NCBI GenBank assembly: GCA_947591605.1
Contig: CANQDF010000006.1
Coordinates: 1-64,000, forward strand
Source of the DNA: an uncultured Clostridia bacterium
GTDB taxonomy: Bacteria; Bacillota; Clostridia; Lachnospirales; CAG-274
Length of the DNA stretch: 64,000 bases
Direction of reading: 5' to 3'
Shown here: one piece after another, positions 16,681 through 25,692 of the stretch
How positions within the stretch are numbered: the first letter of the stretch is position 1
Layout of the letters: each line of letters opens with the position of its first letter
Program-made: the position numbers and the translations under genes
The notes under the pieces: model-generated
The model's database searches: none
What the model was told of the DNA's origin: nothing
What the model saw: only the letters and a program-made list of their open reading frames with translations

Positions 16681-16720
16681 AATATAAGCCCACTGCCTTT
16701 TTAGGCGGTGGGCTTATATT
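16681..16720 (+). terminator. Long-stem terminator
   Basis: AATATAAGCCCACTGCC pairs over 17 positions (one wobble) with the sequence at 16704-16720 around a TTTTTA loop. Confidence 0.8.
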
Positions 16721-16723
16721 ATT

Positions 16724-16758
16724 GTGTCAGGTGGGAGGTACAAGCTCCTGCCTGACAC
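16724..16758. repeat. Hairpin with GTACAAGCT core
   Basis: GTGTCAGG pairs with CCTGACAC, and GGAG with CTCC inside. The loop GTACAAG and the following CGGTTATG (near 16781) resemble the elements at 58.9 and 60.6 kb, so it may be a diverged relative. Confidence 0.4.
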
Positions 16759-16886
16759 AAAGGCTCCGTTATAAGCTGTCGGTTATGCTTATGAGGTTAT
16801 TATTTTAGGTATTGCAGTAATTAAGCGGTTTTATGCAAGGCAGAGAACCGTCCTCTGATATGAGGTTGTTATGCCATATTCGGTTT

Positions 16887-17204
16887 TCAAGGTGCGGTAA
16901 CCCTTGTTTCCCTGCTATCATCCGGATATTGACTAATACCTATATGTGAAAAAACAATTTTTTCCATTTCATAATAAGGCTGTACAATTTCCAGTTCCAG
17001 ACTTTCAGCATCAACAATATTGTAATACTTATTTTTATATCTATAATATTTATAATACATTGCTTCCAATCCGACAACCTCGATCGCAGTAATGCTTCCG
17101 GAAGCCTCATACATAGTCGATATTTTTTTTAATATATGCTTGATCTTATAATATTCAAATAAACATAAACTGTATGTTGTTTCTGTTTTAGGTTTAGGTA
17201 TCAA
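16887..17204 (-). CDS. Unknown protein, 105 aa
   Basis: A tyrosine- and lysine-rich product without membrane segments; no known family recognised. It begins at a TTG that overlaps the stop of the preceding gene (TTGA, 17201-17204), implying translational coupling, though the ribosome site (GGATATGAAGA) is weak. Composition is AT-rich compared with the housekeeping genes around it. Together with the next gene it lies behind a decayed coding remnant, so an orphan immunity-type or accessory role is possible. Confidence 0.55.
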   Translation of the reverse strand: MIPKPKTETTYSLCLFEYYKIKHILKKISTMYEASGSITAIEVVGLEAMYYKYYRYKNKYYNIVDAESLELEIVQPYYEMEKIVFSHIGISQYPDDSRETRVTAP

Positions 17205-17527
17205 GTCTTCATATCCGTTATAATATAGATCTCCGGTTGAATCATTTTTTTTGTTATATATGTAAGAATCGCTATTCCATCACCATTACGCACATATAAG
17301 TTTCTGTGATTGTCTATACCAATATAGTAACAATCATTATCTGCCAGAAAATGAAATTCTCCATTTTCGTCAAATACCAAAGGACTTGCTCTTCTCTCTT
17401 GAAGAAATATCTCTACCATAGCATCATTAGTATTATAGTTTTTATTTGTTGGAAATGGGAAGAACATTATTAATGTAAATATACTAAATAACACTAAGAT
17501 GCTAATAATAAAAGTTTTTTTAGTCAA
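17201..17527 (-). CDS. Membrane-anchored unknown protein, 108 aa
   Basis: A hydrophobic N-terminal segment (about residues 3-24, FIISILVLFSIFTLIMFFPF) anchors a small outer domain with alternating aromatic/charged residues. The TTG start at 17527 is chosen because AAGGAGGG ends nine bases upstream; longer readings have no ribosome site. That start codon overlaps the stop codon of the decayed frame upstream (TTGACTAA), so the gene was once translationally coupled to it. No family recognised. Confidence 0.6.
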   Translation of the reverse strand: MTKKTFIISILVLFSIFTLIMFFPFPTNKNYNTNDAMVEIFLQERRASPLVFDENGEFHFLADNDCYYIGIDNHRNLYVRNGDGIAILTYITKKMIQPEIYIITDMKT

Positions 17528-17745
17528 TGTAACCAACCCTCCTTGGTAAACCATTTTCTGCTCGTAACGCATTCTCTGTTATTTTTGTGATACCTTTTCC
17601 CGGAATAATACCATATGGATCATAGCAAATTATATCGGTTACTGTTTTGTTTATGTTGGTAATGGCTGTGGTACTTCCTTATAAAGGATATTAGGTGCAT
17701 TTGGATTTTTCTTCGCATATTTTATTTAAAATATAATATTGATAA
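17520..17745 (-). pseudogene. Decayed C-terminal coding remnant (toxin-tail-like)
   Basis: Two minus-strand frames look like one broken gene. The upstream frame reads KYAKKNPNAPNILYKEV and then meets a stop; about 30 bp later the other frame reads CYDPYGIIPGKGITKITENA and on to a stop at 17520-17522. Neither has a start codon. The order resembles the tail of a large secreted or RHS-like protein followed by small accessory genes. Family assignment is uncertain. From 17746 to 17991 the DNA is AT-rich with no gene I can support. Confidence 0.4.
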
Positions 17746-17991
17746 TCTATAATAATTATAGCATATCCACAGATCTAATGCAACCGTATATTTCCAAAAA
17801 ATAGGGCAGGGGTATTACACAATTTATTTGCCGATCAATATTCCGGTGTTTTTATTTGATCTGTACATATGCTGCTAAAAAGGCTTTTTGTTTTATTCTG
17901 CAATTTTTTTATTGCAATTGAATATCATCTGCCTAAGCGTATGTTAGGAACCTTTCACCGAGTTTATAGTCCTTAACTGCCTTAAGCAAGT

Positions 17992-19899
17992 CTATAATTT
18001 TGAGCTTTCCTCCTCCCACTCTTCATACAGTTCCGAGAGCTTTTCTTCAATGCTCTGTTTCTCGTTAAATACCTCGGCAGCCTTGCCTGCGTCCGTAAAA
18101 ACCTCGCTTTTTTCCAGTTCGGCGTCAAGGACTGATATTCTCTCTTCAAGCTCGGCTATTTTCTCTTCAAGCTTTTTTACCGTGTTTTCAAGCTTGCGCT
18201 TTGCAGCCTGCTCCTCCTTTTGTCTTTGCCAATCATGCTTTACTGCGGTATCCGTTTGAGCGGCAGGGGTGTTTTCCTCCCGTTCTGCTCTATTGGCAGA
18301 CTTTTTTTCAAGATAAAAATCGTAGTTGCCCAAGTAGTTTTCTGCCTTGTCGGGCGTAAGCTCGATGACCCTTTCAGCCGTGGCATTTATAAAATAACGG
18401 TCATGCGAGATGTAAAGCACCGTGCCCTTGTACGAACGAAGGGCGCCCTCAAGTATCTCCTTGGAGTTAAGATCGAGATGGTTGGTAGGCTCGTCCAGAA
18501 TAAGAAAATTTGCGTTTGAAAGCATTATTTTTGCCAGGCTTACCCTGCCCTTTTCGCCTCCGCTCAGCTCCGATACGGTTTTAAATACATCGTCACCCGT
18601 AAATACAAAGGCGGCAAGCACATTGCGTATCTCGGTGTTTTTTAAATCGGGATAGGCATCGGATATTTCGTCAAAAATTGTTTTTTCGGTATTAAGGGTG
18701 GCATGCTCCTGGTCGTAGTAACCTACAATGACGCCCGTGCCGAGCCTGTGAGTGCCGCTGTCGGCGTCAAGAGCGCCCAATATTATGCGGAAGAGCGTTG
18801 TTTTGCCTATGCCGTTGGGCCCGATCAGGGCAACCTTTTCTCCCCTTGTTATGTCAAAGCTGATATTTGAGAACAGCTTTTTGCCGTCAAATGACTTTGA
18901 AATATTTTCTATATGCAGCACATCGTTGCCGCTTTCACGGCGAGGAGTTATCTCCAGACGCATATTCTCGGGCAGGTTTTCGGGCTTATCGGGCTTTTCC
19001 GCTTTTTCAAGCGCTTTTTCACGGCTTTCGGCACGCTTTACGGATTTTTCCCTGTTGTAGCTTTTAAGCCTTTGTATAATTTCCTCCTGGCGTTTTATCT
19101 CCCGTCGGCTGTTTATATAGTGTTTAAGCTCAATATCTCTGTCAAGCCGCTTCCTTTCCGCATAAAAAGAATAGCTGCCGCTGTACAGCTTTGATTTGCG
19201 GTTTTCTATTTCCAGAATTTTGTTTACTGTTTTGTCAAGAAAGTATCTGTCGTGCGATATTATGATAACGCAGCCCTTGTATGTGCGTATAAAATCCTCC
19301 AGCCACATAAGCGATGCAATATCAAGGTGGTTTGTAGGCTCGTCAAGCAGGAGTATGTCCGGAGAGGTGAGCAGCAGCCTGCCGAGGGCTACCCTTGTTT
19401 TTTGTCCGCCGGAAAGCTCGCATATATGTTGTTCCGACTCGGCGGAGGAAAAGCCAAGCCCCTTAATAACGCCCCTTAAACGTGACATATATTCATAACC
19501 GTTTTTTGCCTCCAACTCGTGTGAGAGAGAGGTGTAGCGGCTCATGAGCCTTTCAAGCTCCTCTCCGCTTGAGCTTGCCATTTCCCTCTCGGCAATGCGC
19601 ATATTCTCCTCAATTTCCATGATGGGCTCAAACACGGTCAGCAGCTCCTCGTATATGGTTTTGCTGCTGTCAATGTCAAGCTCCTGCGAAAAATATCCAA
19701 GTGTTGCCTCGGAGGGTATGTTTATACTGCCTCCGTCGGAGGATAATTCCCCTGTTATTATTTTGAACAATGTGCTTTTCCCTGCGCCGTTTACGCCTAC
19801 TATGCCTATTTTGTCGTTTGCCTCGGCTGTAAGAGATACGTTTTCAAGTATAACGTCGGCGCCAAAGGATTTTTGTATATTGTTGAGCGAAAGTATCAT
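17992..19899 (-). CDS. ABC-F family ATPase (YdiF/Uup-like)
   Basis: Two ABC ATPase domains in one chain without membrane segments: Walker A GVNGAGKST (about 35-43) and GPNGIGKTT (about 358-366), each followed by LSGGQKTR or LSGGEKGR and DEPTNHLD. The ABC-F linker lies between them and a long charged C-terminal coiled coil (about 555-632) follows. ABC-F proteins act on ribosomes, some protecting against antibiotics; this architecture resembles the housekeeping YdiF group more than resistance proteins. GGAGG precedes the ATG. It is divergent from ftsE. Confidence 0.92.
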   Translation of the reverse strand: MILSLNNIQKSFGADVILENVSLTAEANDKIGIVGVNGAGKSTLFKIITGELSSDGGSINIPSEATLGYFSQELDIDSSKTIYEELLTVFEPIMEIEENMRIAEREMASSSGEELERLMSRYTSLSHELEAKNGYEYMSRLRGVIKGLGFSSAESEQHICELSGGQKTRVALGRLLLTSPDILLLDEPTNHLDIASLMWLEDFIRTYKGCVIIISHDRYFLDKTVNKILEIENRKSKLYSGSYSFYAERKRLDRDIELKHYINSRREIKRQEEIIQRLKSYNREKSVKRAESREKALEKAEKPDKPENLPENMRLEITPRRESGNDVLHIENISKSFDGKKLFSNISFDITRGEKVALIGPNGIGKTTLFRIILGALDADSGTHRLGTGVIVGYYDQEHATLNTEKTIFDEISDAYPDLKNTEIRNVLAAFVFTGDDVFKTVSELSGGEKGRVSLAKIMLSNANFLILDEPTNHLDLNSKEILEGALRSYKGTVLYISHDRYFINATAERVIELTPDKAENYLGNYDFYLEKKSANRAEREENTPAAQTDTAVKHDWQRQKEEQAAKRKLENTVKKLEEKIAELEERISVLDAELEKSEVFTDAGKAAEVFNEKQSIEEKLSELYEEWEEESSKL

Positions 19900-20073
19900 T
19901 GAAAAAACCTCCGTAAATGGATTATCTTAACCATTTTAACAGATTTTTTAATAATTTAAAAGGAAAAACAGAATTATTTTGAAAATATTTATCGGCGGCA
20001 AATAAAAAATTTATTGAAACATAACAAAAATACGCAAATATGCCGCAAATGACAATATTAATAAAATATTCAG

Positions 20074-20102
20074 TTGATTTTTAAATAAAATTGATGTATT
20101 CT
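20074..20102 (+). promoter_or_regulatory. Probable ftsE operon promoter
   Basis: TTGATT (20074-20079), 17-base spacer, TATTCT (20097-20102), about 70 bp upstream of the ftsE ATG. Confidence 0.5.
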
Positions 20103-20173
20103 ATACAATAGGAAAAAAAGGATAATAATAACTTAAAAAAATCTTTTTACTTATCTGGAAGGAAGTTATTTGT

Positions 20174-20863
20174 ATGATTACGCTGGAAAACGTAACAAAA
20201 ATATATGAGGATAACGGCGCTGTTGCCCTCAGGGATGTATCTCTTAAAATAGGCAAGGGCGAATTTGTTTTTGTGGTAGGCAGCTCGGGCTCGGGCAAGT
20301 CTACCTTTATAAAAATGCTGCTTAAGGAGGTAGACCCTACAAGCGGTATGCTTATTATCGACGGTATGGATATAACCACCCTTAAAAGAAAGGAGATACC
20401 TTATTTAAGGCGCAAGGTGGGAGTGGTTTTTCAGGACTTCAGGCTGCTGCCGTCCAAAACCGTCTATGAGAACGTTGCTTTTGCCATGCAGATAGTTGAG
20501 GCAAGCCCCAAAATGATACGCAGGACGGTGCCGCAGGTGCTGTCGCTTGTGGGCCTCGGCAAAAAGGGCAAGGCATACCCAAACCAGCTCTCCGGAGGCG
20601 AGCAGCAGAGGGTGGCGCTTGCAAGAGCCATAGTAAACAAGCCCCCTATACTGCTTGCGGACGAGCCTACGGGTAATCTTGACCCGGATACGGCATGGGA
20701 AATAATGGAGCTGCTTGAAAATATAAATGCCAACGGTACCACCGTTGTTATGGCAACGCATGCCAAGGATATAGTAGACCGCATGAAGAAAAGGGTGGTC
20801 ACTATGGATAAGGGCATTGTGTTGAGAGATGTGATGGAAGGCGGTTACGACGATGAAGCTTAG
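20174..20863 (+). CDS. ftsE: Cell division ATP-binding protein FtsE
   Basis: FtsE is the ATPase of the FtsEX complex, which in Gram-positives activates peptidoglycan hydrolases rather than transporting a solute. Walker [10 protein letters not shown] is at residues 36-44, LSGGEQQR near 138-145 and [10 protein letters not shown] just after; the segment [18 protein letters not shown] is diagnostic of FtsE. 229 residues is standard. It overlaps ftsX by 11 bp and leads an operon with the hydrolase the complex is expected to control. Confidence 0.96.
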   Translation: MITLENVTKIYEDNGAVALRDVSLKIGKGEFVFVVGSSGSGKSTFIKMLLKEVDPTSGMLIIDGMDITTLKRKEIPYLRRKVGVVFQDFRLLPSKTVYENVAFAMQIVEASPKMIRRTVPQVLSLVGLGKKGKAYPNQLSGGEQQRVALARAIVNKPPILLADEPTGNLDPDTAWEIMELLENINANGTTVVMATHAKDIVDRMKKRVVTMDKGIVLRDVMEGGYDDEA

Positions 20864-21965
20864 GACATTGAGATACCACATAAATGAGGGTATCAGGAGC
20901 ATATTTAAAAACGGTCTTATGAGCCTTGCATCAATTGCGGTGGTGGGCGCATGTATATTTATAGTTATCGTGTCGCTTTGCATGGCTGTAAATATTGATT
21001 ATGTGCTTGAACAGATAGAAGCAAACGTAGGTATATCGGTCATGTTTGGCGAGGAGCCCGACGAGAGTGACATAGCAGGTATAGAGCAGCAGGTAAAGCA
21101 GATACCTCATGTTACGGAGGTAAAATATTACTCCAAGGACGATGCTCTTGACCAGGCAAAAACAATGTTTGATGCCGATGCGCTTGAAGGGCTGAGGGAA
21201 GACAATCCTCTGCCAAGGTCGTTTGATATAAAGGTAGACGATATAGCAAACCAGGAGTCGGTAATAAAGGAGCTTGAAAATATACGTCTGGAATTTGAAA
21301 AAACCTTTTATACCGATAAACAGGAGGAACCTGCCGACGAACAGACCACCGATGAAAACGTGCAGACGGAGGAAACCACGCAGCCTGTTACAAACGAGGC
21401 GGGTGCTGTCGTGCCTGTGGTGATCGACAGCGGCGAGGCAACCACCGAGGCGGCACGGGATACGGCGGCAAGCGCAGAGGATATCGGCAAGGAGGGCTAT
21501 GTTTTCAGAGGCATCGAAAAGATAAACCACCTTAAGGAGATAACCGATGTTCTGGTGACGATAAACATTATTGTGCGTGTATGCAGCGTTATACTTATAG
21601 GTATTCTTTGCTTTATATCCGTAGGCATTATTATGAATACTATAAAGCTTACGGTGTTTATACGCAAAAGCGAAATAAATATAATGAAGTATGTCGGTGC
21701 AACGGACTGGTTTATACGCTGGCCTTTTGTTATTGAGGGTATAATTATAGGTCTTATAGGCGCCCTTATACCGACAGGCATATGCTGGCTGGTCTATGAC
21801 CGTATTGCGGATTTTATCAATAATACGCCTTTTATAAAGGCAATAGCACAGCTTAAAACAGCGGCGGATATATTTTGTGTTGTAGGCCCCGTTGCACTGC
21901 TGATAGGTGTGCTGCTCGGCGCAATAGGCAGTATAAATTCGCTTGAAAAGCACCTTAACGTTTAA
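20853..21965 (+). CDS. ftsX: Cell division protein FtsX with an acidic loop insertion
   Basis: FtsX is the membrane partner of FtsE; its large outer loop binds the hydrolase. The first TM is near residues 22-46, the extracellular domain at about 47-235, then three TMs to the end; NTIKLTVFIRKSEINIMKYVGAT is the typical cytoplasmic motif. The length of 370 exceeds the usual ~300 because of an acidic, Thr/Glu-rich low-complexity insert at about 150-215 in the outer loop. This may be a linker that reaches across the thick wall, but that is inference. Confidence 0.93.
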   Translation: MKLRTLRYHINEGIRSIFKNGLMSLASIAVVGACIFIVIVSLCMAVNIDYVLEQIEANVGISVMFGEEPDESDIAGIEQQVKQIPHVTEVKYYSKDDALDQAKTMFDADALEGLREDNPLPRSFDIKVDDIANQESVIKELENIRLEFEKTFYTDKQEEPADEQTTDENVQTEETTQPVTNEAGAVVPVVIDSGEATTEAARDTAASAEDIGKEGYVFRGIEKINHLKEITDVLVTINIIVRVCSVILIGILCFISVGIIMNTIKLTVFIRKSEINIMKYVGATDWFIRWPFVIEGIIIGLIGALIPTGICWLVYDRIADFINNTPFIKAIAQLKTAADIFCVVGPVALLIGVLLGAIGSINSLEKHLNV

Positions 21966-22018
21966 GATCCGGATTCTTCCGTATTGTAAGTTAATTTAAT
22001 TATATGGAGTGATTTGCT

Positions 22019-23224
22019 TTGAAATTAAGAAAAACGGCTGTGTCTGTCATAAGCGTTTTGCTTGCCGTGACTATGGGGGCAACGGGTACATATGCAGCAA
22101 AAACAACAAGTGAGCTGAATAAGGAAAGGCAGCAGATAAAGGATAAAATATCGTCTGCCCAAAATTCGCTTGACGAAACAAAAAATAAGCAGAAGAATGC
22201 CGTTGCGGAGCTTGCCGCACTGGATGAAAAGCTCAATGCCGTGCAAAGCGAGCTGGATGTTATAACAAATGACCTTGACGAAACCACCGCAAGGCTCAAT
22301 ACCAGTCAGGAGGAGCTAAAGCAGGCAATACTGGACAGGGATAACCAGTATGACAGCCTTAAGAGCAGAGTCAGGGTAATGTATGAAAACGGTACGGCAG
22401 GCTATCTTAACGTGCTTCTGGAGGCTGACGGATTCAGCGACTTTTTAAAGAGGGTGGAGTATGTAAATAAGCTTATGGATTATGACAATGCTCTGCTTGC
22501 CAATTACCAGAACAACGAAACCGTAATAGCTACAAACGTAAAAACAATAACCGAGGATAAGCACAGCCTTGAAGCGCTTGAGGCGCAGCAGCAGGCAAAA
22601 AAGGCAGATCTTGACAAGAGCATTGCGGAAAAAAATGAGCTTGTAAAAAAGCTTAATTCCGATGTAAACACATATGAGCAGCAGATAAAGGATCTGCAAA
22701 ATCAGGACAGCGAGGTACAAAAGCTCATTAACAATGCGGTTGCGCAGTCGTCTGCAAAAAAATCCGGCAGTTCCTCGTCTGCAAACTATTCGTCCTCGGC
22801 GGGCAAGGTATATTCTGCCCCAAGCGGAAAGTTTATGTATCCTGTACCCGCATATTCGGGCTATAAGCCCAATTCGGGCTACGGCTATCGCTCGTCGCCC
22901 ATAAGCGGCAGAAGCGAGTTCCATACCGGTTTGGATCTTAAGGCTACCCTTAATACCGATGTTGTTGCCGCCGCAAGCGGTACCGTAATATATGCCGGCA
23001 ACAGGGGCGGATACGGAAAATGCGTCATTATTGACCACGGCGGCGGATATTCCACGCTTTATGCACATAATAATGCTATACTTGTAAGCGTAGGCCAGTC
23101 CGTACAAAAGGGCCAGGTAATATCAAAGGCGGGTACAACAGGCTATTCCACAGGTGTGCATCTGCACTTTGAAGTGCGTATAAACGGAAGCCATACCAAT
23201 CCATATCCGTACATTTATAATTGA
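22019..23224 (+). CDS. Coiled-coil murein hydrolase with M23 domain (PcsB/CwlO/EnvC-like)
   Basis: Signal peptide (about 1-27), a long coiled coil (about 30-230) and a C-terminal LytM/M23 zinc metallopeptidase. Zinc and catalytic residues are intact: HTGLD near 300 and HLHFE near 381, with YAHN between. It presumably cleaves peptide cross-links outside the cell when the coiled coil is released by FtsEX. The start is TTG 22019 behind GGAG. It follows ftsX by 53 bp, strong context for an FtsEX-activated hydrolase. Confidence 0.92.
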   Translation: MKLRKTAVSVISVLLAVTMGATGTYAAKTTSELNKERQQIKDKISSAQNSLDETKNKQKNAVAELAALDEKLNAVQSELDVITNDLDETTARLNTSQEELKQAILDRDNQYDSLKSRVRVMYENGTAGYLNVLLEADGFSDFLKRVEYVNKLMDYDNALLANYQNNETVIATNVKTITEDKHSLEALEAQQQAKKADLDKSIAEKNELVKKLNSDVNTYEQQIKDLQNQDSEVQKLINNAVAQSSAKKSGSSSSANYSSSAGKVYSAPSGKFMYPVPAYSGYKPNSGYGYRSSPISGRSEFHTGLDLKATLNTDVVAAASGTVIYAGNRGGYGKCVIIDHGGGYSTLYAHNNAILVSVGQSVQKGQVISKAGTTGYSTGVHLHFEVRINGSHTNPYPYIYN

Positions 23225-23236
23225 TGAGGAATTGTT

Positions 23237-25435
23237 ATGAAAAATAAGCTTATCAGAAATATAGTGCTGGTATATTTTGCTTTGCTTGCTGTGGTGCTTG
23301 TTGTACAGATAAGCGGCATAAGAAATTCGTATGTTGAACCAAGCAGCCTTAGCGACAGCATAAGATACAGGGATATTCTGAGCAGCAGCGTTGTGCTTTG
23401 CGACAGAAGCCCCGTTATGCTCGTAAAACAAAAGCAGATGCTTGTAAACAGTGATAATGCGGCATTGGTGCCCATAATTGACGGGGATAAAAGCCTTGTG
23501 CCGATAAACTTTTTCAATGCGGCATACGGTGCTGTTATAAGCTCGGATAAAAACCGCAACTCGGCAACCGTCAGGCTTAACAACAAGGCTATGGTAGTGG
23601 ACGGCAACGAGGGCATAATTACCGTTGTTTCGGCATCGGGAGAGGAAAACCTCAAAACTGCGGGAGATATTGAGTTTAAGGGCGACTGCGCATATGTGCC
23701 GCTTGAGGGCTTTGCAGAGGGCTTTGACAGGCAGCTGGAGCTGTGCGGCAGTATAGCGCTTTTAAGCGAAAAGGAGCTTAAGCTTGACGAAAACGAAAGG
23801 GAGGATTTCACCTCAGAGGTGGAATCGAGGATAAAAAACCTGCCTTCGGTGGGCGAGCAGGAAAGGCTTGACGAGCTGCTTGGCAGCGGTGCGGTAAACA
23901 TATTCAACGCCATAGGCGAATCCATAGGTCTTTCGCAGGAAAAAAGCCCCGTAAGCACCTTGGGGCTTGACGCCAACGGCATTGATTCACCTTCCGATAT
24001 AAGGTCGGACGGCGAGTATGTATACTTTATAAATGACAGCCGTATAAACATAGCAAGGGATACGGCTGCCGATGAGGTCATAGGGACAATACAGCCCGAT
24101 TTTGCAAGGGTATACGGCATTTATGTTGACGGAAACTATCTGTCCGTGGTAGGTGAGGGCAATACCTCAGACAAGAGCGAAAGCACCTTTGAGGGCTGCG
24201 GCATAGATGTGTACGACCTGTCCGACCCGGCAGCTCCGTCAAAGGCAAGGTCTGTACTTGCGGAGGGCACCTATTCACGAGCGTACAGAAAGGACGATGT
24301 TGTATATCTCTTTGTAAGAAAAGAGGCAAACAGCTCGGACAGCTTTGATATGCCCGATTATTATGACAGCGCAAATGCCTCTGTCGGTGAAAAAAAGAGC
24401 CTTTCCGAGGTGAGGTTTATACCGGAAATGGCGGATAAGGCGTATACATCGGTACTGGGCTTTAATATAAAGGATATGGGCAGAGCCCTTGATATAACCA
24501 CCCTGCTCGGATGCGGAGAAAATTATTCTCTCACGGGTGAAAGCCTGTATATTGCGGCGGATTCCGGAAAGGGTACGTCAATTTACAGGCTTGCTCTTAA
24601 CGAAGGCAATATCGGCTATTGCTCGGCAGGCTATGTTGACTCGGTCATACCTGACAGCGCCTGTATGAACGAATATAACGGGGTTTTGCGTGTTGCCTCC
24701 GGCACAAGGGACAGGGCGGATATAACCCTGCTTGACTCCAATATGGATATAATAGACAGCCTTGAGGATATGCCCGTAGACGGAAATATTGTAAGCGCAA
24801 GGTTTATAGGCAGCAGAGGCTATGCCGTAAGCGACAGCACGGACGAGCCTATATGCGCTGCGGAGCTTTCGGACGGGATAGAGGAGATAGGCAGCATAGG
24901 AATACCTGCCGATACCGATGCGGTGAGAAACTTTGATGCGGAGCATTTTATCTGCATAAAAAAGGATGGCAGCATATCTATGCTAAATATAGCGGATACG
25001 GAAAAACAGTACGAGGTTTTCGGCATACAGACAGGCGGAAATATTGACAGCAAGGCTGTAAAGCTCAATGTAAATGACGGTATACTTGTTATACCCGTTG
25101 AGTTTGACGGAGCAAAGAGCTACGAGGAGCAGACCTCCGAGCAGACCACGGCAGAGGTATCGGGAGAGGATGCCTCGGCTGCGGAGGAAACCGAGGATAT
25201 GTCCGTGACAGCCTACGAGGAATCGGCAGATGACAGCTTTGTGCCTCGGGGCCGCTGGCAGGGCGTATTTGTATATAGGGTGGATACCCAAAACGGATTT
25301 TTGCCCGTTGAAAGAATAAGCCATATGGACGGAGAGTATGACAGTGCAGCTGTTATAAGAGATGTGCTTTACAAGGACGGCAAGCTTTATACCCTCTCCG
25401 ACAAGGGAGTAAAATGCAGCAGCATAATTGATTGA
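23237..25435 (+). CDS. Secreted beta-propeller protein
   Basis: 732 residues: an N-terminal membrane anchor (about 7-25), a small module (about 55-180, LVPIIDGDKSLVPINFF ... ATVRLNNKAMVVDG) resembling a copper-amine-oxidase N-type domain, a helical linker, then a large domain with repeated ylyiadsg/vyvdgnyl-type blades (about 245-730). It best fits the Clostridia/archaeal secreted beta-propeller family (PF09826-like). Residues ~635-670 are acidic low complexity. It follows the M23 hydrolase by 12 bp, so a role in FtsEX-controlled wall turnover is plausible but unproven. Confidence 0.8.
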   Translation: MKNKLIRNIVLVYFALLAVVLVVQISGIRNSYVEPSSLSDSIRYRDILSSSVVLCDRSPVMLVKQKQMLVNSDNAALVPIIDGDKSLVPINFFNAAYGAVISSDKNRNSATVRLNNKAMVVDGNEGIITVVSASGEENLKTAGDIEFKGDCAYVPLEGFAEGFDRQLELCGSIALLSEKELKLDENEREDFTSEVESRIKNLPSVGEQERLDELLGSGAVNIFNAIGESIGLSQEKSPVSTLGLDANGIDSPSDIRSDGEYVYFINDSRINIARDTAADEVIGTIQPDFARVYGIYVDGNYLSVVGEGNTSDKSESTFEGCGIDVYDLSDPAAPSKARSVLAEGTYSRAYRKDDVVYLFVRKEANSSDSFDMPDYYDSANASVGEKKSLSEVRFIPEMADKAYTSVLGFNIKDMGRALDITTLLGCGENYSLTGESLYIAADSGKGTSIYRLALNEGNIGYCSAGYVDSVIPDSACMNEYNGVLRVASGTRDRADITLLDSNMDIIDSLEDMPVDGNIVSARFIGSRGYAVSDSTDEPICAAELSDGIEEIGSIGIPADTDAVRNFDAEHFICIKKDGSISMLNIADTEKQYEVFGIQTGGNIDSKAVKLNVNDGILVIPVEFDGAKSYEEQTSEQTTAEVSGEDASAAEETEDMSVTAYEESADDSFVPRGRWQGVFVYRVDTQNGFLPVERISHMDGEYDSAAVIRDVLYKDGKLYTLSDKGVKCSSIID

Positions 25436-25510
25436 TGCTTGTATACGGGCGTGGCTTAAGCTTGTCGGGACTAAATCCGCAGGAATCGTGCAAAATAAGG
25501 AAATTTATGC

Positions 25511-25539
25511 TTGACACAAAAGGTAAGAGGTGGTATAAT
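25511..25539 (+). promoter_or_regulatory. Consensus promoter of the infC operon
   Basis: TTGACA (25511-25516), 17-base spacer, TATAAT (25534-25539), both hexamers perfect. Confidence 0.85.
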
Positions 25540-25545
25540 TTTTTG

Positions 25546-25676
25546 TTGTAAAGAAGAAGCTCACTTCTCACCTTACGGTCAAGGCTTTAAGGTAAACCAT
25601 TTTCATATTCACGTTACCTGTGGTTATGTATCGGTAAATTATGGCAGAGCTTTTTTACGCTCTGCTTTTTTATTTA
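25546..25676 (+). ncRNA. L20 leader of infC-rpmI-rplT
   Basis: The ~130-nt leader between a perfect promoter and infC ends in a terminator (GCAGAGC/GCTCTGC, 25644-25665, plus T6). CACCTTACGG and AGGTAAACC segments upstream could form the alternative fold. Position and terminator match the L20-autoregulated leader of Firmicutes, in which ribosomal protein L20 promotes termination; detailed covariance was not computed. Confidence 0.75.
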
Positions 25677-25692
25677 TTAGGAGGTGTCAGTT

